A stretch of DNA of 64,000 nt from Pseudomonas sp. Leaf48 (GCF_001421885.1 NZ_LMLH01000003.1:1-64000); one strand, 5' to 3'; numbered from the stretch's first letter, positions 24,134 to 33,802 are shown. Notes: generated by a model from the letters alone, not told the origin. Translations and numbers: made by a program.

Positions 24134-25880
24134 ACGCCAACCCTGCTCGCGCCCCACGCACCGCGGCCATGTGCTGCTCGGCCTGGGGCAGCAGGTAGCT
24201 GAAAAAGAACCCCGCTGTTTCCCGTTTGACGGCGCGCAGTGGATCGTCCTCAGGCAATTGCTGCGAGACCCGTGCCGACCGTGCCCAGGCCAGCGCAAGC
24301 AAGGTCAGGCCGCAAAGCTGAAGGAAATTCCCTGCAGCTCGATATGGGTACTCAACATCTTCAATTGATATCTCACGCACCTCGCCAACCAGCACGTGAA
24401 GCTCACCACACAGGTTCACCAGCTGTGCAGCAAAGCCGGCGCACTGTGGCAGTTCGGCGCCCAGCCTGGACTCCTCGCGCAATTGCGCCAACAACAGGTC
24501 AAAAGCCTGCCCCTGATCGCCCAATACCTTGCGTAGCAGCAGGTCGTTGGCCTGAATCTCGTTGCTACCTTCGTAGATCATGGCGATACGGCTGTCGCGC
24601 AGGGTTTGCTCGATGGCAAATTCGGTGACGTAACCGTAGCCGCCAAACACCTGCAAGGCGTTGCTGGCTTGGCGAAAACCCTGTTCGGTAAAAAACGCCT
24701 TAATGATCGGCGTTAGCAGTTGCGCCAGTTGCCCGGCTTGTTGCCGAGCCATTAGCTGCGGGTCATGTTCGGCCTGGTCCAACAGGTGTGCGACCCAATA
24801 GCCGATAGCGCGCATGCCTTCGCTGGTGGCGCGTAATTCGAGCAGGACGCGGCGCATTGCCGGATGGTAGTGGATCGGATCGGCTGCCTGCGCCACGACC
24901 CCGGCCGGTCTTAACGGTGCACGCATCTGCTGGCGTTCACTGGCGTAGCTACGGCAGTTCTGCCAGGCCGCTTCGCTGTGCCCCAGACCTTGCAGACCTA
25001 CGTGAAGGCGTGCCGAATTCATCATCACGAACATCGCCTTCAAGCCACGATTGACCTCGCCAATCAACCAGCCCTGAGCCGCATCGAACACCAGAGAACA
25101 GGTGGAGCTGCCCCTAATCCCCATCTTGTGCTCGATACCGTCGCAGGCCACGCCGTTGGCCTGACCTTGATTCAATAACTTCGGCACCAGGAACAGCGAA
25201 ATCCCGTGGCTGCCAGTTGGCGCTCCCGGCACGCGAGCCAGCACCAGATGCAGGATGTTGTTGGTGAGGTCGTGTTCGCCGCCCGAGATAAACAGTTTGT
25301 TACCGCTGAGCCGATAACTGCCATCGTCCTGAGGTTCGGCGCGACAGCGTAGCAGGCCGACATCACTGCCCGCTTGGGGCTCAGTCAGGCACATGGTGGC
25401 CAAGGTTTCGCCACTAATTATCTCGGGAAGATAGCGCTCTTGCAGCCACGCGGCTGCGTGGGTCTTCAAACACAGATAGGCGCCGTGGGCGATGCCGGTG
25501 TACATGGCCCAAGCGTGGTTGCTGGCGTAAAGCATCTCTTGCAACGCCGCGTCGAGCACTTGCGGCAAGCCTTGTCCACCCAGCGCTTCGGCACAGGCCA
25601 GGGCCGGCCAACCGCCTTCGATATAGGCCCGATACGCGTCGCAAAAGCCATCCGGAGTAGTGACCCGTCCCTCAGCCAAACGGCAACCCTGACGATCGCC
25701 AATGCTGTTTAACGGCGCCAGGACGCCACTGCTGAAACGCCCAGCTTCCTCCAGCACCTGCACGGCCAGCGGCAAATCCAGCGCCTGGAATACCGAACTT
25801 CGACGCCACGCTTCGGGCGCCTGCAGCCAGTATTCAAGAACAAATCGCATATCGCGCAAGGGCGCCTGATAGTTCCACAT
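24126..25880 (-). CDS. Acyl-CoA dehydrogenase of the ferulate cluster
   Basis: A 584-residue FAD enzyme of the long (FadE-like, ~600-residue) acyl-CoA dehydrogenase group: LTEPQAGSDVG near the flavin, the substrate-binding loop GIRGSSTCSLVFD, and IYEGSNEIQ with the probable catalytic Glu. It would introduce a double bond in a phenylpropanoyl-type acyl-CoA. The order with thiolase, fcs, vdh and ech matches P. putida, where the main ferulate route does not need the thiolase, so an accessory side-chain route is likely. The ATG at 25880 has GAGG 6 bases upstream. The stop lies only 54 bp from the repeat edge. Confidence 0.85.
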   Translation of the reverse strand: MWNYQAPLRDMRFVLEYWLQAPEAWRRSSVFQALDLPLAVQVLEEAGRFSSGVLAPLNSIGDRQGCRLAEGRVTTPDGFCDAYRAYIEGGWPALACAEALGGQGLPQVLDAALQEMLYASNHAWAMYTGIAHGAYLCLKTHAAAWLQERYLPEIISGETLATMCLTEPQAGSDVGLLRCRAEPQDDGSYRLSGNKLFISGGEHDLTNNILHLVLARVPGAPTGSHGISLFLVPKLLNQGQANGVACDGIEHKMGIRGSSTCSLVFDAAQGWLIGEVNRGLKAMFVMMNSARLHVGLQGLGHSEAAWQNCRSYASERQQMRAPLRPAGVVAQAADPIHYHPAMRRVLLELRATSEGMRAIGYWVAHLLDQAEHDPQLMARQQAGQLAQLLTPIIKAFFTEQGFRQASNALQVFGGYGYVTEFAIEQTLRDSRIAMIYEGSNEIQANDLLLRKVLGDQGQAFDLLLAQLREESRLGAELPQCAGFAAQLVNLCGELHVLVGEVREISIEDVEYPYRAAGNFLQLCGLTLLALAWARSARVSQQLPEDDPLRAVKRETAGFFFSYLLPQAEQHMAAVRGARAGLAFI

Positions 25881-25941
25881 GTGAAACCTCATAGGGTAGA
25901 AAACAGGTGACATCCGTCGCTACGGGCGGGCTACTAATGCC

Positions 25942-27183
25942 TCAGGCGCGCCAGTTCGGGTTCTCGATCAGCAGGGCCATGCCCTGCCCGCCGCCGACAC
26001 AAGCCGCAGCAATCCCATAGCGCAGGTTGTGCTCGCGCAGTTGGCGGGACAAGGTCAAGACCAAGCGCAGACCACTGGCAGCCAAAGGGTGACCGAGGGC
26101 CAGCGAGCCGCCCTGAACGTTGAGACGGGAGCGGTCCAATTCCAACTCCTGAGCCACGGCGAGGACCTGGGCGGCTTGAGCTTCGTTGATTTCAAACCTG
26201 TCGATCTGATCCAGGCTCAAGCCGCTGCGCTGCGCCAACAGACGAATCGCTGGTGCAGGACCGATACCCATGAACTCCGGCGCCACCCCCACCACAGCGC
26301 TAGCCCGCAGAAAGGCTAACGGTGTATTGCGGCTAGCCGAAGCAGGTCCGACCAGCGCCGCTGCCGCACCATCGACTACCGCACAGCTGTTTCCGGCGGT
26401 TTGTACGCCACCCTCGTGCACCGCGCGCAGCCGGGCCAGGGCGGCGAGATTTGCCGGTCGTGGGTGGCTGTCTTCACTCACCGAGTCGACGCCCCGAGGC
26501 AAGCGAATACTGCGAGATTGATAACCTTCAAGTTCAAAGATCTGTGGAGCCACAGCAACAATCTCCGGCGCCAGCCACCCTGCCTGCTGCGCTGCAAACG
26601 CCTGCTCATGACTGGCACAGGCATAGGCGTCCACGGCTTCGCGACTCAGCCCATAGCGCCGTGCCAGCTTGTCGGCGGTGGCGATCATGTCCATCCCGGG
26701 AGCTGGGTCGTACAACGCTTCCCAGAGAAAGTCCTTGAACTGCACCTCGGCGCCAAGACGGAAACCGCCACGATGGGTATAGGCCGCAATCGGATTGCGT
26801 GACATCGATTCTGTGGCCACGCACAGCGCCAGTTGCACACCGTCATCCAGTTGCCTGGCAGCCTGGCGCAGCAGTTCGAATCCGGTGGCACAGATACGCT
26901 GCACGCCCAGTGCCGGAACCGATTGCGCCACGCCGCTATAGAGACCGATATGCCGTGGCAGCAGATAGGCATCGAAACTTGCCTGGGCCATGGAGCCCGC
27001 CAGTACGCTGTCTACCGCCAGCGGATCGACGCCCGCGCGAGCCAGTACTTCGCGCCCGACCTTGATGCCCAGGTCGATCGGCGAAACCTCGGCCAGTGCG
27101 CCACCGAGGTCCACCCACGGCGTTCGCACCGCATCGAAAATCGCCGCATCGGCAAAGGCCGAGTACTGCCCGTCTGTGTTCAA
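25942..27183 (-). CDS. aat: Acetyl-CoA acetyltransferase (beta-ketothiolase) Aat
   Basis: A 413-residue thiolase. The acyl-accepting cysteine is in QRICATGFELL, the catalytic histidine in GGSLALGHPLAASG, and the second cysteine in AAACVGGGQGMAL, all present. It could cleave a 3-ketoacyl-CoA to acetyl-CoA in a beta-oxidation-like branch of phenylpropanoid breakdown. The best start is TTG at 27183, which overlaps the fcs stop (TTGA) and gives the family length; no ATG fits. It is coupled to fcs and followed by the acyl-CoA dehydrogenase gene. Confidence 0.85.
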   Translation of the reverse strand: MNTDGQYSAFADAAIFDAVRTPWVDLGGALAEVSPIDLGIKVGREVLARAGVDPLAVDSVLAGSMAQASFDAYLLPRHIGLYSGVAQSVPALGVQRICATGFELLRQAARQLDDGVQLALCVATESMSRNPIAAYTHRGGFRLGAEVQFKDFLWEALYDPAPGMDMIATADKLARRYGLSREAVDAYACASHEQAFAAQQAGWLAPEIVAVAPQIFELEGYQSRSIRLPRGVDSVSEDSHPRPANLAALARLRAVHEGGVQTAGNSCAVVDGAAAALVGPASASRNTPLAFLRASAVVGVAPEFMGIGPAPAIRLLAQRSGLSLDQIDRFEINEAQAAQVLAVAQELELDRSRLNVQGGSLALGHPLAASGLRLVLTLSRQLREHNLRYGIAAACVGGGQGMALLIENPNWRA

Positions 27184-29069
27184 GATTTCGCCCCAGCCCG
27201 CAGGATGGTCGGATCGAGCCCGCGATACAGGGCCTCGACCTGCTCCGCGCGCCACTGCAACACCGCACGCTGATTGATCGAGCCCTTGTCGGTGATTTCC
27301 CCACGATCAATGGAGGCCGGCTCGTCGAGCAACGCGATCCACTCCAGGCGACTGGCATTGCCGCTGGCTTCGCGATTGAGCCGTTGCAACCAATCGGCGA
27401 ACCACTCGCGTACCGGCGTGCTTGCCAACACCTGAGCGTCGCTGGCACTGGTCGCCAGCCCCGCCATGCGGCGACATTCGTACAACCGTGGGAACACCAG
27501 CGCTCCGAGGCATTCACGATCGGGCGCGGTCACTACCAGGTCCTGGACATACGGCGAGCCCTCCAGTACCGCGCGATTACGCAGCGGCCCGACACTGACG
27601 AACACCCCGGAAGACAGCTTGAAGTCTTCGGCGATGCGCCCATCGAACATCAGCCCCAGTTGCGCGTCATCCGGGTCGGCAAGCTTGAGTGCATCACCGG
27701 AACAGTAATAGCCTTGTTCGTCGAACACTTCGGCGGTCTGCTGCGGTGAGCGCCAGTAACCGGGCATGATGTGCGGCCCACGGAAGCGCCCTTCCAGCTT
27801 GCCGTCTTTTGGTACCAACCGGACCTCGCAACCCGGCGCCGGCAGGCCGATGTAACCGGCCATGGACAAGGGCCCGGTGGTAAAGGTGCACGATGGCGCG
27901 GCCTCGGTCATGCCCAGCCCCGCCATCATCCGGATTCGTTTGCCACAGTGTTGTTCGGCGACCCGGTCAAGGCGATCCCAGACGCTTTGCGACAGCCCGG
28001 CAGCGGCGAAGAAGAACAGGCTGACGCGCTTGAAAAAACACTCCCGCAGCTCTGCGTCCTGTTCCAGGGCCGAAACCAGCTCTTCCCAGCCCTTGGGCAC
28101 GGTCAGGTAGGCGGTGGGAGAGATTTCCTTGAGGTTGCGCAGGGTCTGGGCAAATCCCTGCGCGGTAGGTTTGCCGTCGTCCAGGTAAAAACTGCCGCCG
28201 TTGTAGAGCACGATGCCGAGGTTGTGGCTGCCGCCGAACGTATGATTCCACGGCAGCCAGTCCACCAGCACCGGAGGTGCTTCACCAAACACCGGAAAAG
28301 TCTGCAACAGCATCTGCTGGTTGGCGCAGAGCATGCGTTGGGTGGTGATCACGGCCTTGGGCAGCCGGGTCGAGCCGGAAGTGAAAAGAAACTTGGCGAT
28401 GCTGTCCGGGCCGGTGGCGGCAAAAGCGGCTTCAGCCTCGGCACCGCCCGGTTGCTCAAGCAGGCTGGCAAAGCTCACCTGGCGACGACCTTCGACCTGA
28501 CCACGGACGCTGATCAGTGGCGTATCCGCCGGTATCACGGCATCGATGGCGCGCTGGTACGCCGCGGCATCACTGACGAAGACCAGGCCTGGCTTGAGCA
28601 ACTCGCACACGTGGCGCAGCTTGGAGAAGTCCTGGGACAGCAACGAATAGGCCGGCGACACCGGGCAGTAGGGAATGCCCGCATACAGGGCGCCGAAGGC
28701 CACTTGCAAATGCTCGATGTCATTGCCCGAGAGCAGCACCAGGGGCTTGTCGGCCGACAGACCATAGCCCAGCAGGCTTTGGGCGATCGCCCGGACACTG
28801 TCAAGCATTTGCGCGTAACTCACCCGACGCCATTCACCGTTTTCCTGGCGGGCGGCGATAAAGGTCTGCTCAGGACGCAACCGGGCCCAATGCACCAAGC
28901 GGTCGAGCAAGCGCCTGGGCAACTCGGCCAAGGGTTCCAGGGAACGCATGTGCAGTTCGCCATGCTGCTCTGTCACCTCGACCGCCGCACAACCGATGGA
29001 TACGGGGCGATAGCGCGGTGTGCCGGCTTGGACATTGGCTTGGGTTTGTAAACTGAATTCGGAACTCAA
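27180..29069 (-). CDS. fcs: Feruloyl-CoA synthetase
   Basis: A 629-residue AMP-forming CoA ligase that activates ferulate and other hydroxycinnamates. The P-loop FTSGSTRLPKAV, the WLPWNHTFGGSHN block, GLGMTEAAPSC and the hinge/lysine region (LMFDGRIAEDFKLSSG) are all present, with the large N-terminal extension of Pseudomonas Fcs. The product goes to Ech. It lies between vdh (149 bp upstream, with a strong hairpin in between) and aat (overlap), so it may have its own promoter as well as read-through. Confidence 0.92.
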   Translation of the reverse strand: MSSEFSLQTQANVQAGTPRYRPVSIGCAAVEVTEQHGELHMRSLEPLAELPRRLLDRLVHWARLRPEQTFIAARQENGEWRRVSYAQMLDSVRAIAQSLLGYGLSADKPLVLLSGNDIEHLQVAFGALYAGIPYCPVSPAYSLLSQDFSKLRHVCELLKPGLVFVSDAAAYQRAIDAVIPADTPLISVRGQVEGRRQVSFASLLEQPGGAEAEAAFAATGPDSIAKFLFTSGSTRLPKAVITTQRMLCANQQMLLQTFPVFGEAPPVLVDWLPWNHTFGGSHNLGIVLYNGGSFYLDDGKPTAQGFAQTLRNLKEISPTAYLTVPKGWEELVSALEQDAELRECFFKRVSLFFFAAAGLSQSVWDRLDRVAEQHCGKRIRMMAGLGMTEAAPSCTFTTGPLSMAGYIGLPAPGCEVRLVPKDGKLEGRFRGPHIMPGYWRSPQQTAEVFDEQGYYCSGDALKLADPDDAQLGLMFDGRIAEDFKLSSGVFVSVGPLRNRAVLEGSPYVQDLVVTAPDRECLGALVFPRLYECRRMAGLATSASDAQVLASTPVREWFADWLQRLNREASGNASRLEWIALLDEPASIDRGEITDKGSINQRAVLQWRAEQVEALYRGLDPTILRAGAKS

Positions 29070-29178
29070 GTGCTTGTACTCCGTCGAGGCACGCTAAACC
29101 CAAGCCACCCGAAGGTGACTCACTGATAGCGTGGCAGCCATTGGCTGCAGCCTTGTTATTGTTATTTCGGCCTTGCAC

Positions 29179-29214
29179 GCGGGCGATTGACTTACGGGAA
29201 AGTCAATCGCCCGC
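29179..29214 (-). terminator. Strong hairpin between vdh and fcs
   Basis: A perfect 15-bp stem GCGGGCGATTGACTT / AAGTCAATCGCCCGC with a 6-base loop lies five bases past the vdh stop. Without a T run it is more likely an mRNA-stabilising or attenuating hairpin than a full terminator. Confidence 0.7.
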
Positions 29215-29218
29215 CTGT

Positions 29219-30667
29219 TCAGATCGGGTAGTGCCGCGGTCCGTTCTGCAAGGTAACCCAACGCAGCTGGGTGAAATGCTCGATGGACGCCTTACCGCCG
29301 AAACTTCCGTAGCCGCTGGACTTGACCCCGCCAAACGGCATTTGCGCCTCGTCGTGCACGGTTGGGCCGTTGATATGACAGATGCCCGACTCGACCCGTT
29401 GGGCCAAGGCCAGGGCACGCCCGGTATCGCGACTGAAAATCGCCGCCGACAACCCGAACTCGGAATCGTTGGCCAGTTGCAGCAACACTTCATCACCCTC
29501 ACCGCGCAGCAACACGGCCACCGGCCCGAAGGACTCCTCGCGGTACAGGCGCATGCTCGCGTCAACGCCATCGAGCAGGGTCGGCTGCAATATGCTGCCG
29601 TCCAGTTGCCCACCGACCACCAGGCGCGCGCCCTTGGCCAGGGCATCGTCGATCAAGCCCTTGATGCGCGTACCGGCGCTGGCGTCCACCAGCGAACCGA
29701 GCACCGAGCCCTCAGCCGCGGGGTCACCCGCGCGCAGGGTGGCGACCTTGGCCGCCAGCTTGTCGACAAAGGCATCGGCAACCTTGGCATCGACGATCAG
29801 ACGCTCGGTGGACATGCAGATCTGCCCCTGATTGAAATAGGCACCAAAGGCGGCCGCCTCTACCGCGGCGTCCAGGTCGGCATCGTCGAGCACCAGCAAG
29901 GGTGCCTTGCCTCCCAGTTCCAGCAAGGCCGGTTTGAGGTGACGCGCCGAGAGTTCGCCGACGATGCGTCCGACATGGGTCGAGCCGGTGAAATTGACCC
30001 GGCGCACCGCCGGGTTGGCGATCAACCGCTCGACAATCGCCGCAGCATCCGCTGGCGCGTTGCTGATGACATTGACCACGCCATCGCCCAGGCCGGCGTC
30101 CTGCAATACCTGACCGATCAAGCGGTGCACCGCAGGGCTGAGCTCGGAGGCCTTGAGCACCACGGTGTTGCCGCAGGCCAATGGCATGGCGATAGCGCGG
30201 GTGGCGAGAATCACCGGGGCGTTCCAGGGCGCGATGCCCAGCACCACGCCGCAGGGTTGGCGCAGGGCCATGGCGAAACTGCCAGGCACATCCGAGGGAA
30301 TGACTTCGCCATTGATCTGCGTGGTCATCGACGCCGCTTCACGCAGCATATTGGCCGCCAGCCGCACGTTGAACCCATACCAGTTGGCCATGGCACCGGT
30401 CTCGCCCGCCGCCTCGATGAACTCGGCGCTGCGCGCCTGCAATTGCTCGGCTGCCTTGAGCAAACGGGTGCGGCGTTCATTGGGGGCCAGGGCGGCCCAG
30501 GCGGGAAACGCCTTCTGCGCAGCGGCCACCGCGGCGTCGGCATCTTCCAGGGTGGCGGCGGCAACCCGCGACACCAACTCGCCGGTTACCGGGTTACGGC
30601 GTTCGAAGGTTCGACCGTCGCGGGCGGGGCACGACTGGCCGCCAATCAGCAGGGGCACGTCCAGCAT
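29219..30667 (-). CDS. vdh: Vanillin dehydrogenase
   Basis: A 482-residue NAD(P)-dependent aldehyde dehydrogenase that oxidises vanillin (and 4-hydroxybenzaldehyde) to the acid. The catalytic cysteine is in NQGQICMSTERLIV, the general-base Glu in ELGGKAPLLVLDDAD, and the cofactor loop in NFTGSTHVGRIV. It lies between ech and fcs in one leftward operon, which fixes the substrate: Ech produces vanillin and acetyl-CoA. Length and motifs are complete. Confidence 0.92.
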   Translation of the reverse strand: MLDVPLLIGGQSCPARDGRTFERRNPVTGELVSRVAAATLEDADAAVAAAQKAFPAWAALAPNERRTRLLKAAEQLQARSAEFIEAAGETGAMANWYGFNVRLAANMLREAASMTTQINGEVIPSDVPGSFAMALRQPCGVVLGIAPWNAPVILATRAIAMPLACGNTVVLKASELSPAVHRLIGQVLQDAGLGDGVVNVISNAPADAAAIVERLIANPAVRRVNFTGSTHVGRIVGELSARHLKPALLELGGKAPLLVLDDADLDAAVEAAAFGAYFNQGQICMSTERLIVDAKVADAFVDKLAAKVATLRAGDPAAEGSVLGSLVDASAGTRIKGLIDDALAKGARLVVGGQLDGSILQPTLLDGVDASMRLYREESFGPVAVLLRGEGDEVLLQLANDSEFGLSAAIFSRDTGRALALAQRVESGICHINGPTVHDEAQMPFGGVKSSGYGSFGGKASIEHFTQLRWVTLQNGPRHYPI

Positions 30668-30776
30668 GGTGATTCCTCTTTATAGTCTTTGTCGGGAATA
30701 CATAAGAACGGTGTAACCGCAGCACCAGGGCGCAACCGCCAGTAGCGGGATGCGCCGGGCTACCTACCGCAGCACT

Positions 30777-31607
30777 TCAGCGCTTGTACGCTTGCAGGCC
30801 AGGCTTGATGCTCTTGTCGTCGAGGAATTGTTTCATGCCCTGCTCACGACCACCTTCAGTGTCCAGCAGGCGTGACTGATCGAGCTTGGCGTACAGGTAA
30901 TCCTCGTTCTGCTCCCACGTCAGTTCGCGGCAACGTTTGAAACCATGCTTGGCCGCACGCAGCACCACCGGGTTTTTCTCCAGCAGGTTACGCGCCAGCT
31001 CCACAGTAACTTCACGCAGTTGCGTCAGGGGTACGCTTTCATTGACCAGGCCCATCTCCGCGGCTTTCTGCCCACCAAAGGTCTTGCCGGTCATGATGTA
31101 GTAGAGCGACTGGCGATGGCCCACGGTGTCGGCCATGGCCTTGCTGACCAGGTTGCCCGGCGGGATGCCCCAGTTGATTTCCGACAGGCCGAAGGTCGCT
31201 TCGTCGGCGCAGATCGCCAGGTCGCAGGCCACCAGAGGGCTGAAGCCGCCGCCGAAGCACCAGCCGTTGACCATGGCAATGGTCGGCTTGGCGTACATGC
31301 GCAACAGTTTCCACTGCCATTGCGAGGCTTCACGACGGATTTTTTCCTGCAGGATTTCCGGGCCGGCGTCCACTTCGCGGAAGTACTCCTTGAGATCCAT
31401 CCCCGCCGTCCAGGCTTCGCCCGCACCGGTCAACACCAGGACACCGGCATCCGGATCCTGCTCCAGGGTTTCCAGAACATCGATCATCTCGCGGTTCAGG
31501 GTCGGGCTCATGGCGTTGCGTTTTTCCGGGCGGTTGAGGATGACCCACGCGATGCCTTCCTCGATTTCCACTTTGACCGTTGTCCAGCGACCTTCGTAAT
31601 TGCTCAT
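30777..31607 (-). CDS. ech: Feruloyl-CoA hydratase/aldolase (vanillin-forming)
   Basis: A 276-residue crotonase-fold enzyme that hydrates feruloyl-CoA and splits it to vanillin and acetyl-CoA. AGEAWTAGMDLKEYFREVD and NGWCFGGGFSPLVACDLAIC form the oxyanion hole, and FGLSEINWGIPPG carries the conserved Glu. The sequence is close to hydroxycinnamoyl-CoA hydratase-lyase as I know it. It is the first gene of the leftward ech-vdh-fcs-aat-acd operon and divergent from a MarR regulator, with candidate operators in between. Confidence 0.92.
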   Translation of the reverse strand: MSNYEGRWTTVKVEIEEGIAWVILNRPEKRNAMSPTLNREMIDVLETLEQDPDAGVLVLTGAGEAWTAGMDLKEYFREVDAGPEILQEKIRREASQWQWKLLRMYAKPTIAMVNGWCFGGGFSPLVACDLAICADEATFGLSEINWGIPPGNLVSKAMADTVGHRQSLYYIMTGKTFGGQKAAEMGLVNESVPLTQLREVTVELARNLLEKNPVVLRAAKHGFKRCRELTWEQNEDYLYAKLDQSRLLDTEGGREQGMKQFLDDKSIKPGLQAYKR

Positions 31608-31661
31608 GACGATGCTCTCTTGTTCTTGGTTTGAAGATGACTGGAAATTAAACCGGCCAAT

Positions 31662-31693
31662 TAGTTATGTCAATTAACTATTAATAATATTAA
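31662..31693. promoter_or_regulatory. Candidate FerR operator between ech and the MarR gene
   Basis: TAGTTA-N7-TAACTA (31662-31680) is immediately followed by the palindrome TTAATA-A-TATTAA (31681-31693), 55-86 bp upstream of ech. Such short AT-rich inverted repeats in a divergent promoter are typical MarR-family sites. Confidence 0.6.
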
Positions 31694-31819
31694 CCTGTTT
31701 CCGTCACGCTGTGAGCGCCCACCCTCCGAACGCCAACCAACATTGGCCATAGCAATCACCGGTCAACGCCGGCAAAATAGATAGCCTTGTTAACCCAAAA
31801 TCCTCAGGACTCACCTGCA

Positions 31820-32308
31820 ATGGCCAAGCCCTCCCCCCTCGCCGAGACGATCGAGGCAGCGTCGACCAGCGCCGAGATGCAGGCACCACTCGATTCGGCA
31901 TTGAACGACCTGATCGGCTACGCCATGCGCCGCGCACAACTCAAGCTGTTCCAGAACCTGATTGGCCGCCTCTCGGCCCACGATCTACGACCTGCCCAAT
32001 TCTCCGCCCTGGCGATCATCAACCAGAACCCCGGCCTGATGCAGGCCGATCTGGCCCGGGCTCTGACCATCGAGCCGCCCCAGGTGGTGCCGCTGCTCAA
32101 TAAACTGGAAAGCCGTGCGCTGGCGGTGCGCGTGCGGTGCAAGCCTGACAAGCGCTCGTACGGGATCTTCCTCAGCAAGACCGGCGAGACCCTGCTCAAG
32201 GAGCTGAACCAGATCGCCGCGCAAAGCGACCTGGACGCCACCGCGGCGCTGGACGATCAGGAGCGGGAAGAGCTGCTGCGCCTGCTGAAGAAGATTTATC
32301 AGGAGTGA
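31820..32308 (+). CDS. ferR: MarR-family regulator of ferulate genes
   Basis: A 162-residue winged-helix regulator (about 65-130: NPGLMQADLARALTIEPPQV, VPLLNKLESRALAVR, wing KPDKRSYGIFLSKTG). Divergent from ech, it corresponds to FerR/FerC-type repressors, which release DNA when feruloyl-CoA or p-coumaroyl-CoA accumulates. The ATG at 31820 is chosen for family length; a TTG at 31787 is in frame. The ligand is assumed from context. Confidence 0.85.
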   Translation: MAKPSPLAETIEAASTSAEMQAPLDSALNDLIGYAMRRAQLKLFQNLIGRLSAHDLRPAQFSALAIINQNPGLMQADLARALTIEPPQVVPLLNKLESRALAVRVRCKPDKRSYGIFLSKTGETLLKELNQIAAQSDLDATAALDDQEREELLRLLKKIYQE

Positions 32309-32357
32309 GACACGCCCCAGAGGGACGTGCCGGTGAGGCGTTTGCAGGACTGCGGGG

Positions 32358-33680
32358 TTACCAGATCGGTAAGGTGTAGGTCACCAGGAAGCGGGTCTGG
32401 TTTTCATCACGAAAGGCCGCACCGGTCGGGAAATCGTTGCGGTAGATCGCCTTGCGCGCCACCAGTGCGACATTTTTCAGCGGACCGCTCTGCACCACAT
32501 AGCCCAACTCCATCTGAAACTCGCGCTCCTTGCGGTCCTCGGCGTTGAAGGCCGCCATCTCGATATTGTCACCGCGCAAATAACGCAAGCGGCCCCTCAG
32601 CCCGGGCACTCCGGACGCTGCGAAGTCATAGTCATAGATGGCCTGCCACGTGCGCTCCTTGGCATTGAGAAAGTCCGACGCCATGGTCATCTCACTCATG
32701 CCCATCAACTCTGTCCCGGAGATGTAGGGCGTCGCCGATTCGCCAGTGGAATGCATATAACCGATGCCCAGCTTGTGTCCGCCGTATCGGTAGCTGAACA
32801 TCCCCGAGACGTTGCGATTGTCCACTTCACCACCCTTGGCGCTGCCATCCTCGCGACTGAAAAAACTGCGCAGGTCGCTGGTCAACACACCTCCTCCCAG
32901 CGGCAGCTCATGCAGCAAGGCAAAGGTGTCCTGTTGGTACAAGTCAGTCACCTCGACGTGATAGGCACGCAGGCTCAGCGTCTTGCTGACCTGGTAATCA
33001 CCCCCCGCATAGGCCATGTGCGAGGTCGTGGCAGTGGCGTTGAAGCGCCGGTTGGGCGACGCGATGGTCATCGCCTCATAGTTTGTGGAATTGCGCTTGT
33101 CGATGCGATCGATATAACCGGTGTTCAGCGTCAGCCCATCGAAGTCCCTGGAGCTCAGGATGGTGCCGCGAAAGGTTTGTGGCAGCAGTCGCGAGGGGCT
33201 GGCAAAGGCAAACGGCAGGAAGATCGACACGTCCCCGGACTTCACCGTGGTCTGGGCAAAACGCAGCTTGGCGGTCGGGGCCAGGCGCGAGTACTCGTCC
33301 GCCGCCCGATTGTCGCTGGCCGACACCGGCAGCAACTCGGTGCCGCTGCGGTCCGGCGCGGAGTCGAGCTTGACCCCCATCAGCCCGCGAACGTCCAGGC
33401 CAAAACCCAGCGGCCCCGGGGTGAACCCCGACTCCATGTTCATGATGAAACCCTGGGCCCACTCCTGGGCGGCGGACTTGGCGCCATCGTCCTTGTATTG
33501 GCGATCCAGGTAGTAATTACGCAGGGTCAAGGTGCCATGGCTGTCTTCGATGAAGCCCCCGGCGCGCAGCTGAGTGGGTAGAACGCTCAAGCCGAGCAGC
33601 GCCAGGACCAACCCTCGGTTGATACCGGGCACACAGGTGGCAGACGCCGTGGCAACGTCGTGCGCAGGGAGATTTGGCAT
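32358..33680 (-). CDS. OprD-family outer-membrane porin
   Basis: A 440-residue porin. A signal region ending near LRAGG is followed by GFIEDSHGTLTLRNYYLDRQ, the standard OprD opening, with alternating strands to a terminal aromatic (TYTLPIW), as expected for an 18-strand barrel. It probably admits vanillate, ferulate or related acids. A PcaR-like box (33788-33802) lies 108 bp upstream. It is one of two OprD-type porins in this block; identity to the other (37177-38427) is moderate, so they may differ in substrate. Confidence 0.88.
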   Translation of the reverse strand: MPNLPAHDVATASATCVPGINRGLVLALLGLSVLPTQLRAGGFIEDSHGTLTLRNYYLDRQYKDDGAKSAAQEWAQGFIMNMESGFTPGPLGFGLDVRGLMGVKLDSAPDRSGTELLPVSASDNRAADEYSRLAPTAKLRFAQTTVKSGDVSIFLPFAFASPSRLLPQTFRGTILSSRDFDGLTLNTGYIDRIDKRNSTNYEAMTIASPNRRFNATATTSHMAYAGGDYQVSKTLSLRAYHVEVTDLYQQDTFALLHELPLGGGVLTSDLRSFFSREDGSAKGGEVDNRNVSGMFSYRYGGHKLGIGYMHSTGESATPYISGTELMGMSEMTMASDFLNAKERTWQAIYDYDFAASGVPGLRGRLRYLRGDNIEMAAFNAEDRKEREFQMELGYVVQSGPLKNVALVARKAIYRNDFPTGAAFRDENQTRFLVTYTLPIW

Positions 33681-33787
33681 GTTCGATTTCCATTTTTTAT
33701 TGTTGTTTGTGCCGCCGGCAGAGCCCAGTGCAGCCGGCTTCGCGGACAGAGAATGGAAACAGCCAACAACCGCTGTCAATGGTAAAT

Positions 33788-33802
33788 GACCGATAATCGA
33801 AC
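33788..33802 (-). promoter_or_regulatory. PcaR-like operator upstream of the porin gene
   Basis: On minus it reads GTTCGATTATCGGTC, close to the P. putida PcaR consensus GTTCGATAATCGCAC as I remember it. The extended 19-mer AATGACCGATAATCGAACA recurs exactly upstream of the vanK-like gene. It suggests control by an IclR-type regulator sensing a protocatechuate-branch metabolite. Confidence 0.6.

Noticed and set aside
27771..29051. A 426-codon open frame antisense to fcs
   Set aside because: Same shadow effect; fcs motifs are unambiguous on the minus strand.
29141..30685. A 514-codon open frame antisense to vdh
   Set aside because: High-GC genes leave long open antisense frames. The minus-strand protein has a complete aldehyde dehydrogenase pattern; the antisense product is low-complexity His/Gln/Arg-rich with no family pattern.
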